From assembly GCA_964541635.1 (NCBI GenBank), contig CAZIQM010000021.1, positions 1 to 18,073 on the forward strand: a DNA stretch of 18,073 nt, given 5' to 3'. The first letter of the stretch is position 1, and every line of letters starts with the position of its first letter. Positions 11,712-18,073 of the stretch are shown one piece after another. The notes beneath the pieces are model-generated. The model was not told where the DNA came from, did not search any database, and saw nothing but the letters and a program-made list of their open reading frames with translations. The translations under genes were made by a program, and so were the position numbers. This DNA is from DALYDP01 sp964541635 (lineage in GTDB: Bacteria; Patescibacteriota; Gracilibacteria; Peribacterales; Peribacteraceae).

Positions 11712-14700
11712 TTAGTTCTGTTCCAGATACAGCTTGCTCATGTACACGCCACGGCCCGTGTTGCCGCCGATGGATTTGTTCACGAGCACAGACGCCACGC
11801 CCAGCGCGACCGACTGCACCGAGACGTTGTTCGTTTTCGTCGTGACGTAGGTTTTACTGCCCACCTGGAGCGTGCAGCTCACTTTTCCGGCTTGGCTCCA
11901 GTCGACGATGCCGGTGTATTCGGTGTTGGCGGTGGCAGTCACGCCCATGCTGGTACAGCTGTGGTTCGTGCCATCGCCGGAGCAGCACATCCATTGCGTG
12001 CCGTTGATGCCGTCTTCCCATCCCATGCCGGCGTAGTCGACCGTCGTCGCGGCGGACCCGTTCACGAGCGCCACGGCGGCCAGCGAGCTTTCGAGGATCG
12101 CGCTCCAGTAACGGCGGCCGGTCGTACCCGTGCCCGTCGTGACGTCGAACATCATCTTCGGACGGTAGGTCGACTTTGTTTCCGTGAACGTCGTCGTGAT
12201 GCCGCCCATGGCGTTCGCCGTGTTTGTCGGCGCCATCTTGATTTTCAGGCGGTTACCGCCCGCCCACGCGACGCCCGTGGCGCCGTTGATGGTGCACGTC
12301 GACATGCCGACGCTCGTGTACGTCGTCGCCGCCGTCGTGAGCGGGAAGCAGTAGCCCCAGCGGCGGCTCATGATGTTGTACGCGAGCTGCACGGTACCGG
12401 TGGAGAAGCTAGGCGTGCCGCCTTGCACGTAGCCGTTTTCCGAGACCGAGAAGAGGTGCTGGCCCGTGCCGTTGCGGACTTCGAAGGCGTTCACGAGCGT
12501 GCCCGTGCCGCCCTTCGCCGAACCCGTGCCCGTGGTCTGCACCGTAAGGCTGCCCTTCGAGATGATGCCGCCGCGGCCGACGTTGAGGGCGTTGCGGATG
12601 TACGCGTTGTTGTCGAAGCGCACGTTGTCGGACGCGTAGAGGTTCGCGGCGAAGAGCGAGCCGATCGAGGCCGTCGGCGAGTCGATGCCCGCGAGGTCGA
12701 CGATGACGGCGTCGTTGCCGGACGTGCTTTGCCTGCCGACGTACGCGTATTTGCCGGCGACCGCGACCGAGTAGACGTCGAGGCCGTAGCCGATGCCGCC
12801 GAACGAAGCCGGGCTCGCGGGGTTGCGGAGGTCGACGGTTTGGAATTGGTAGCTAGCGCCGGACGAGAGGCCGAGACGGGCCCAGTCGCCGTTCACGACG
12901 ATGCTGTTGACCGCGACGCCCGTTTCGAGGCCCGCGAGCGCCGTCGGGGACGCTTTGTTCGTGATGTCGACGACGCGGAATTCCGTGCTGGCGTCCGTCG
13001 AGAGACCGACGAACGCGTACTTGCCGGAGGCGAAGATGGACTTCACGTTGTTGCTGTAGTCGATGCCGCCCACCACCTGCGGGCTTTGGACGTTCGCGAG
13101 GTCGACGATGCGGAAGTCGTTGCCCGACACGGAATCGAGCGCCAGGTACGCGTAGCGGTTTTGGATGTACACCTGGTTCACGGTCGCGCCGAGCTGCAAG
13201 CCGCCGATCACGCGCGGGGCGTTGGGGTTCGAGAAGTCGACGACGGCGAAGTCGCAACCGTTGAAGATCTGGTATTTCGCGTCGCAGCGGCCGCCGGTCA
13301 TGGCGTTCAAGCCGGCGTAGATGTATTTGCCCGAGACGTAGAGCGAGTTCACCGCCGTCTGGAAGTTCAAGCGGCTGTTGATGCTCGGTGCGCCGGGGTT
13401 CGTGATGTCGAGGATGTACATGCCCGAGCCCGCGCCGGTGCCGTTCATGCCGATGAAGGCGTTGCGGGTCGAGACGAACAGGGCCTTCGTGTTCTGGCCG
13501 GTATCCAGGCCGCCCACGATGACCGGTTTGTCGGGGTTCGCGATGTCGGTGACGCGGAACTCGTTGCCCGTCACGCTGTCGCTGACGGTGTAGAGGTAGT
13601 TGCCCGCCACGAACACGTTGTTCACGTTCGCGTTCAAGTCGATGCCGCTCATGGTGCGCGGCGTGGTGCCCGGCAACACCGAGAACACGCCGCCGTTCAT
13701 GCGGATGCCGCCGTTGTTCACGCGGAGCGCGAACGCGCCGGAACCGGCGTTGATCGCCATGCCGCCCTGGAAGAACGCGGATTGCGCGAGCAGGCTGCCG
13801 CGGAACGTTCCGTCGACGGCGTCGAAGCTGCGGCGGACATTGAGCGAGCCGACTTCGGCGCCGCCGGCTTCGAAGCCCTGCACGTACGAGCCGCCGAGGT
13901 CGAAGACGTTCAGATGGTATTTCGTGCGCAGGCCGACGTACGCGTAGCGTCCCTGGACCCAGAGGCCGTACGGGTTCGTGCCCGCGGGCACCGAGTACGT
14001 CGCCGTCGTCACGGGCGCGTTCGGGTTGCTGACGTCGACGACCATGAAGTTGTTGCCGTCGTAGTTAGTGACGTACATGCTGCGTCCCTGCACGTACACT
14101 TCCTGCGGGCCGCTGGAGGCGCCCGTGCTGAAGGTGCCCGTGACCGCCGGGGAGGTCGGGTTCGAAATGTCGACGATGGAGACCGTGCTGCTGCCGTAGT
14201 TCGCCACGTAGGCGTAACGACCCTGCACGTACAAACCCTGCGGGGTGGTGCCCACGCTCACGCTGCCCGCGCTGATGGGGCGCGTGGGATCGGAAATGTC
14301 GATGGCGCGGAACGTGCCGCCGGTTTCGACGACGAACGCGTAGTCACCCTCGACCTTGATGCGGTAAATGCCGGTCGAGGTCGTCGAGCCGACGAGCGTG
14401 GGGTTCGAGGGGTCGGCGATGTCCACGACGTGGAACGTGTTGTCGCCGTTGCAGGCCACGTACATGAAGCGTCCTTGGACGGCCGCGTCCCTCGGGCCGG
14501 CGCCGCCCGTGCACGACGTAGTGTACGTCGCGAGGGAGCTCGGCGAGCCGGGGTTCGAGAGGTCGAAGATTCCGACGCCGCCGGCGTTGGCCGAGACGAG
14601 GTATTTGCCGGCCGGGAACACGGAGAACGCCGTGCTCGAGGCGGGCGTCGAAACGATCTTGGGATTGGTCGGGACGGAGATGTCGAACGTCTGGATCGAG

Positions 14701-17700
14701 CCCTGCGTCGCGACGTACACGTAGTTTCCCTGCACCGCCAGGCCGCGGGGCACGGTTGCGGTTTTACCCGAGCCGACGAGCACCGGCTGGCGACCCGCGA
14801 CGAAGAGCTGCGGCGTGATCTTGCCGGAGCCGGTCGCCCTCATGGCGCCCGTGCCCATGAGGATCGTGCCGAACGAGAGGTTCGTGGCGATGAGCGGGGC
14901 TTGGAACGCGCCCGTGCCGGTCACGGACAGGCCGCGGCCCGACATCGTGCCGCGCACGTTGAGCAGCGATGCCGTGGTGGGAGTGGCGGAGTTGCCGCTT
15001 TGGATGTTGAGCGTGCCCGTCATGGTGCCGCCGCTGCGCTTGAGGAAGATGCCCGAGGCCGTGGCGTAGGCCATGCCGCCGCCGGAGCTGCCGCCCGCCT
15101 GGTCGGTGCCACACGAGAAGCGTCCGGTGGTGGTGTCCCAGAGCAATTTGCTGTTTACGCTGTCGTCGCAATCGCTGAGACCCGATCCTTGGAAGTAGCT
15201 GCCGGCGAAGAGTGTCGATGCGGACGCGGTTCCGACGACTTCGAGCTTGGCGTCGACCGTCGCGTCGCCGATGAAGTTCGTGTCCGTTCCGATGCCCACG
15301 GAACCCGCACTGTTGATGTTGAGGGCGGCCAGGTTGTTCGTGCCGAAGTTCAAACCCGAGCTCTCCCGGTTCATGACGAACGCCGGTCCATGGTAGTTGC
15401 CGATATACAGACCGTCGCTGTTTTTGTCGTGCCCGGCGGTGGCGTTCAGGAATACCTGGCTGGCTTCGGAGCTGGCCGAATCCGCGATGATCATTTCCTC
15501 CGTCGTGCCGATGTCGGTGTTTTCGACGACGATGACGCCCGATGACGCGAGCGTGTTGCGCGCGGCGACCGTCGCGCCCGTCACGGTCGAATTCAGGCTG
15601 AAGGAGTTCGCGCCGTTGAGGCTGAGGCCTTGTCCCGCGAAGTAGGATCCGCCGGAGGTGCCGCCCGTCTGGTCCGTGCCGCACGAGAAGCGGCCGGTCG
15701 TGGCGTCCCACATCAGCTTGCTGGTGCCCGCGGTGTCGCAGTCCGTGAGACCCGCGCCAGAGAACGATTGGGTGGCGTACACCGTGATGCCCGAGATAGT
15801 GCCGGCGACGTTGAACTTCGATTTCGGCGTCACCGTGCCGATGCCTACCCTGTCCACGGAGCTGTCGAGGAAGAATAGGTTGGCGTCGGTGTCGCCCTCG
15901 ATGCGGAAGTCGGCGTCACGCGATTGTTCATTGAACACCGTCGAGCCCGAACGGCTGATGATGACGTTCCCGGAGCCCGCGGTGAATCCTTGCGCGATCT
16001 TGAGCGCGCCGCTGGCTGCCATGTTGCCGAAGACGTACAGACGTCCCGCAGAGATGCCTCCGCGGAATGCGCCGTCGGACGCGATGACGTTGTTGCGCAC
16101 TTGCAGAGATGCCACCTCCGTTGAGCCCGCTTCAAGATGCTGGATGTACGCGCCGCCGAGATCGAAGATAGAGACGTTGCTGGAATCGCGGTTCACGATG
16201 TACGCATAGCGGCCGGAGACCGTGATGGTGTGCGGCGTCGAACCTCCCGTCGCGACGCTGCCGATCAGGCGGGGCGCGACCGGGCTCGAAATGTCGATGA
16301 CGTGTAGCTTCGAATCGAGGAAGTCCGTGACGTACGCGTAGCGCCCGGATACCGCGATGTGTTGCGGCGTGTTACCGACCGAAAGGCTCCCGACCGCCAC
16401 GGGGTTGGCGGGGTCGGACACGTCGACGACGCTAATGGCGCTGCTGCTGTAGCGGGCGACGTACGCGTACCGACCTTGCACCGCGAGGTGCGATGCGTTC
16501 GTGACAGAGAGCGTTCCTTGCAGGAACGGCGCGGCCGGGTTGCGCAGGTTGAAGATGCGGATCGTGCCGGCTTCCACCATATAGAGGTAGTTGCCGTCGA
16601 TCGTCATCTTGCCGCCTACGGACGACACGGTGCTTGTCAGAACGGGGGCGAGGGGGTTGCTGATGTCGAACGTGTTCAGGATTCCCGTTCCGTCAATCAC
16701 GTACAGGTATTGGCCGGACACAACGTCGTACGTTGCCGCTCCCGCCATCGAGGGGCCCGTTCCGGCGATGAACGGACTCGCGGGGTTCGAGACGTCGATG
16801 ATCTTGAACGTCAACGCGCCGGGAACGTACGCGTACGATCCTTGCACCGCCACGTCCACGAGGGTCGTGAGACCGGTCGCCACCGTGCCCTTTACCACGG
16901 GCGACGAGGCGTTGCTGACGTCGATAATTTTCAAGTTATTCGACTGGTCGACGACGTACGCTGTTTTGCCTTGGATCTCGATATCCATGGGTGCCGTGCC
17001 CAGCGATAGCAGGCTCTGTTGTACGGTCGGCATGCGCCCGGCCACGTGGAGCTGGGTAACGGGCGTGCGCGTGCCGATGCCGATGCCGCCGGAGGCGGTC
17101 GCTGCCGTGCCGGATCCCGTGGCATCGACGTAGAAGAGCGAATTGTTCGTGCGGCCGAAAATCCCGAAGTCGACGTTTTTGAGCGAGGTGTTGAAGAACG
17201 AGGCGCCCGATGCGGACACCGTGTGGCTGCCGCCGCCCGCGTTGAGGATCGAGCCGGAGGCGGTTCCTTTCCACGAGAGCGAACCCGACGACGCGAGCGA
17301 GTTCGCGGCTTGGATGACGGCGCCCGTCACGGTCGTGTTCAGGCGGAAGCTGGTCGTGCTCAGGTTGAGGCCTTGGCCCGCCGTGTAGGTCGAACCCTGG
17401 TCCGTGCCGCACGAGAAGCGGCCCGTCGTCGAGTTCCAGAGGAGCTTGCTCGTTGTGGCGTTGCTGCAGGTCGTGAGACCGGCGCCCGAGAAGCTTTGCG
17501 TGGCGTACACCGTGATGCCTGACATGACGCCGCTCACGTTGAGCACCGCTTTCGTCGTCGAGTTCGCGCTGCCGATGCCCACGTTGCCCGTGAGGCTCGA
17601 GGTGCCGAGCACCGAGATGTTCGCGCTCAGGTTCGCGTTGTTGAACCAACCGTTCGCCCAGCGCAACGACGAGCTGCCGAGGTCGAACGAGTTGTTCGTC

Positions 17701-18073
17701 GCGGCGGACACGTTCCCAAGAAAGACGCCGGCGCCGTTGATTTGCAGCGAGGTGCCGGAGATCGTGCCGAGGACGTCGATTTTCGCCTTCGGCGTCGCCG
17801 TGCCGATGCCCATCCTGTCCGTCGACGCGTCGAGGAATAAAAGGTTCTGATCGGTGTCGCCCTCGAAGCGGTAGTCGCGGTCTTGGCTGTTCTCGTTGAA
17901 CACCGCCGATCCGTTCGCCGCGATCTGGATCGTGCCGCCGCCGACGTTCAGGCTGGAGCCCGACGAACCCGTCCCCTTCCACGTGAGTGATCCCGACGAC
18001 GCGAGCGAGTTCGCGGCTTGGATGACGGCGCCCGTCACGGTCGTGTTCAGGCGGAAGCTGGTCGTGCTCAGGT
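11712..18073 (-). CDS. Giant adhesin-like protein: LVIVP propellers and fibre-like modules (5'-truncated)
   Basis: The frame is open from the window edge to TAA at 11712, so at least 2,100 residues are visible and the N-terminus with any signal peptide is outside. Reading from the N-terminal side: fibre-like segments with phage-tail flavour (FNENSQDRDYRFEGDTDQN, DRMGIGTATPKAKIDVLG, TGAVIQAANSLASSG), then a first seven-repeat LVIVP block (about 17000-16150). More fibre and Cys-pair segments follow, then a second LVIVP block (14755-13880), a short link and a third block (13655-12670). A ~300-residue C-terminal domain (about 12640-11712) is Cys-containing (WMCC) and ends MSKLYLEQN; it may be a jelly-roll or lectin-like tip. 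LVIVP repeats are known from extracellular beta-propeller proteins. No S74 chaperone or enzyme motif is seen. A role in attachment to surfaces or other cells is inferred. Confidence 0.93.
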   Translation of the reverse strand, partial: LSTTSFRLNTTVTGAVIQAANSLASSGSLTWKGTGSSGSSLNVGGGTIQIAANGSAVFNENSQDRDYRFEGDTDQNLLFLDASTDRMGIGTATPKAKIDVLGTISGTSLQINGAGVFLGNVSAATNNSFDLGSSSLRWANGWFNNANLSANISVLGTSSLTGNVGIGSANSTTKAVLNVSGVMSGITVYATQSFSGAGLTTCSNATTSKLLWNSTTGRFSCGTDQGSTYTAGQGLNLSTTSFRLNTTVTGAVIQAANSLASSGSLSWKGTASGSILNAGGGSHTVSASGASFFNTSLKNVDFGIFGRTNNSLFYVDATGSGTAATASGGIGIGTRTPVTQLHVAGRMPTVQQSLLSLGTAPMDIEIQGKTAYVVDQSNNLKIIDVSNASSPVVKGTVATGLTTLVDVAVQGSYAYVPGALTFKIIDVSNPASPFIAGTGPSMAGAATYDVVSGQYLYVIDGTGILNTFDISNPLAPVLTSTVSSVGGKMTIDGNYLYMVEAGTIRIFNLRNPAAPFLQGTLSVTNASHLAVQGRYAYVARYSSSAISVVDVSDPANPVAVGSLSVGNTPQHIAVSGRYAYVTDFLDSKLHVIDISSPVAPRLIGSVATGGSTPHTITVSGRYAYIVNRDSSNVSIFDLGGAYIQHLEAGSTEVASLQVRNNVIASDGAFRGGISAGRLYVFGNMAASGALKIAQGFTAGSGNVIISRSGSTVFNEQSRDADFRIEGDTDANLFFLDSSVDRVGIGTVTPKSKFNVAGTISGITVYATQSFSGAGLTDCDTAGTSKLMWDATTGRFSCGTDQTGGTSGGSYFAGQGLSLNGANSFSLNSTVTGATVAARNTLASSGVIVVENTDIGTTEEMIIADSASSEASQVFLNATAGHDKNSDGLYIGNYHGPAFVMNRESSGLNFGTNNLAALNINSAGSVGIGTDTNFIGDATVDAKLEVVGTASASTLFAGSYFQGSGLSDCDDSVNSKLLWDTTTGRFSCGTDQAGGSSGGGMAYATASGIFLKRSGGTMTGTLNIQSGNSATPTTASLLNVRGTMSGRGLSVTGTGAFQAPLIATNLSFGTILMGTGAMRATGSGKITPQLFVAGRQPVLVGSGKTATVPRGLAVQGNYVYVATQGSIQTFDISVPTNPKIVSTPASSTAFSVFPAGKYLVSANAGGVGIFDLSNPGSPSSLATYTTSCTGGAGPRDAAVQGRFMYVACNGDNTFHVVDIADPSNPTLVGSTTSTGIYRIKVEGDYAFVVETGGTFRAIDISDPTRPISAGSVSVGTTPQGLYVQGRYAYVANYGSSTVSIVDISNPTSPAVTGTFSTGASSGPQEVYVQGRSMYVTNYDGNNFMVVDVSNPNAPVTTATYSVPAGTNPYGLWVQGRYAYVGLRTKYHLNVFDLGGSYVQGFEAGGAEVGSLNVRRSFDAVDGTFRGSLLAQSAFFQGGMAINAGSGAFALRVNNGGIRMNGGVFSVLPGTTPRTMSGIDLNANVNNVFVAGNYLYTVSDSVTGNEFRVTDIANPDKPVIVGGLDTGQNTKALFVSTRNAFIGMNGTGAGSGMYILDITNPGAPSINSRLNFQTAVNSLYVSGKYIYAGLNAMTGGRCDAKYQIFNGCDFAVVDFSNPNAPRVIGGLQLGATVNQVYIQNRYAYLALDSVSGNDFRIVDLANVQSPQVVGGIDYSNNVKSIFASGKYAFVGLSTDASTEFRVVDITNKASPTALAGLETGVAVNSIVVNGDWARLGLSSGASYQFQTVDLRNPASPASFGGIGYGLDVYSVAVAGKYAYVGRQSTSGNDAVIVDLAGIDSPTASIGSLFAANLYASDNVRFDNNAYIRNALNVGRGGIISKGSLTVQTTGTGSAKGGTGTLVNAFEVRNGTGQHLFSVSENGYVQGGTPSFSTGTVQLAYNIMSRRWGYCFPLTTAATTYTSVGMSTCTINGATGVAWAGGNRLKIKMAPTNTANAMGGITTTFTETKSTYRPKMMFDVTTGTGTTGRRYWSAILESSLAAVALVNGSAATTVDYAGMGWEDGINGTQWMCCSGDGTNHSCTSMGVTATANTEYTGIVDWSQAGKVSCTLQVGSKTYVTTKTNNVSVQSVALGVASVLVNKSIGGNTGRGVYMSKLYLEQN
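12670..13655 (-). repeat. LVIVP beta-propeller block 3 (seven repeats)
   Basis: Seven repeats of about 47 residues, each with a VAGNYLYT-type strand and a strand ending like RVVDITNKASP or AVVDFSNPNAP. The third repeat has an insertion with two cysteines (GGRCDAKYQIFNGCDF). This block is more diverged than the other two and lacks their FDLGG exit sequence. Confidence 0.85.
13880..14755 (-). repeat. LVIVP beta-propeller block 2 (seven repeats)
   Basis: Seven repeats with VQGRYAYV-type and SIVDISNPTSP-type strands. The block is entered by LFVAGRQP and leaves through NVFDLGGSYVQGFEAGGAEV, closely matching the entry and exit of block 1. Confidence 0.87.
15090..15195 (-). repeat. Cys-pair module, copy 3
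   Basis: The sequence GSGLSDCDDSVNSKLLWDTT followed by TGRFSCGTDQ repeats the pattern GxGLxxC...SKLxW...TGRFSCGTDQ. The two conserved cysteines are 25 residues apart and could form a disulfide outside the cell. Confidence 0.75.
15660..15770 (-). repeat. Cys-pair module, copy 2
   Basis: The sequence GAGLTDCDTAGTSKLMWDAT followed by TGRFSCGTDQ is the same module as at 15090-15195 and 17395-17495. It is preceded, as is copy 1, by SGITVYATQSFS. Confidence 0.75.
16150..17000 (-). repeat. LVIVP beta-propeller block 1 (seven repeats)
   Basis: Seven repeats of about 41 residues with strands such as VSGRYAYVTD and KIIDVSNPASP. The block is entered by LHVAGRMP and leaves through SIFDLGGAYIQHLEAGSTEV. 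Seven copies fit one closed seven-bladed propeller. Confidence 0.87.
17284..17365 (-). repeat. 82-bp exact direct repeat, copy A
   Basis: This stretch is identical to 17992-18073, offset 708 bp (236 codons), and encodes part of the TGAVIQAANSLASSG segment of the giant protein. The flanking module differs, which indicates recent duplication or gene conversion of this segment. Confidence 0.85.
17395..17495 (-). repeat. Cys-pair module, copy 1
   Basis: The sequence GAGLTTCSNATTSKLLWNST followed by TGRFSCGTDQ is the first visible copy of the Cys-pair module in the giant protein. It lies directly before a TGAVIQAANSLASSG segment. Confidence 0.75.
17992..18073 (-). repeat. 82-bp exact direct repeat, copy B (runs to window edge)
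   Basis: Identical to 17284-17365. The match is still perfect at the last base of the window, so the true repeat is longer than 82 bp and the region beyond probably carries further copies of the module. Confidence 0.85.

Noticed and set aside
11712..12640. S74 intramolecular chaperone domain at the end of the giant protein
   Set aside because: The fibre-like GIGTATP segments often go with S74 domains, but the C-terminus lacks the expected Ser/Lys catalytic signature and helical region and looks like a beta-rich tip domain.
11691..15545. 1284-codon plus-strand open frame opposite the giant gene
   Set aside because: Composition is Arg/Val/Asp/Ala-rich (repeated RDVDD-like patterns) and merely mirrors the LVIVP repeats on the other strand. 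It ends without any recognised domain.
1..18073. tRNA, rRNA or other structured RNA genes
   Set aside because: No cloverleaf signature, rRNA-conserved segment or known riboswitch core was recognised on either strand by eye. A covariance-model scan would be decisive.

Overview
The window is about 18 kb of GC-rich bacterial chromosome (by eye roughly 60-65% GC). It suggests a Patescibacteria/CPR-type bacterium, perhaps of the Peregrinibacteria/Peribacteria kind. The reasons are: large exported proteins built from tail-fibre-like and LVIVP beta-propeller repeats, an SLH protein, several starts without Shine-Dalgarno sequences, and compact spacing. This assignment is inference. TGA is used as a stop codon by at least five genes, so the recoded Gracilibacteria/Absconditabacteria code does not apply.

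Layout: (1) 2-1633, 3' part of topA (+). (2) 1634-3145, an A+T-richer gene (-) with a methyltransferase-like Rossmann segment, abutting topA tail to tail. (3) 3242-3270, a strong terminator, then 3291-4337, an exported three-SLH-domain protein (-). (4) 4338-5205, an 868-bp divergent intergenic region with seven dispersed copies of a 19-nt direct repeat (core TCCGACACAT). The outermost copies lie next to the -35 boxes of the two divergent promoters. (5) 5206-9547 (+): an orphan transposase-type helix-turn-helix protein, then, 3 nt downstream, a Ser-rich two-TM surface protein, and from its own promoter a second surface protein with the same C-terminal domain. (6) 9573-10129: a terminator and REP-like palindromes flanking a small A+T-richer GIY-YIG gene (-). 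(7) 10134-11609 (-): a class-A beta-lactamase-like lipoprotein and a NUDIX hydrolase, in one operon. (8) 11712-18073 (-): the 3' 6.4 kb of a giant adhesin-like gene whose 5' end is outside the window.

Most of the window builds or decorates the cell surface: SLH anchor protein, two related fibre-like proteins, a beta-lactamase-fold lipoprotein, and a giant protein with 21 LVIVP repeats arranged as three seven-bladed propellers. The strongest candidate for something undescribed is the intergenic repeat array plus the adjacent HTH protein. It looks like a DNA-binding protein derived from a transposase, sitting next to iterated sites that flank divergent promoters of surface genes. The array and the truncation are visible in the sequence; the regulatory link is inference.
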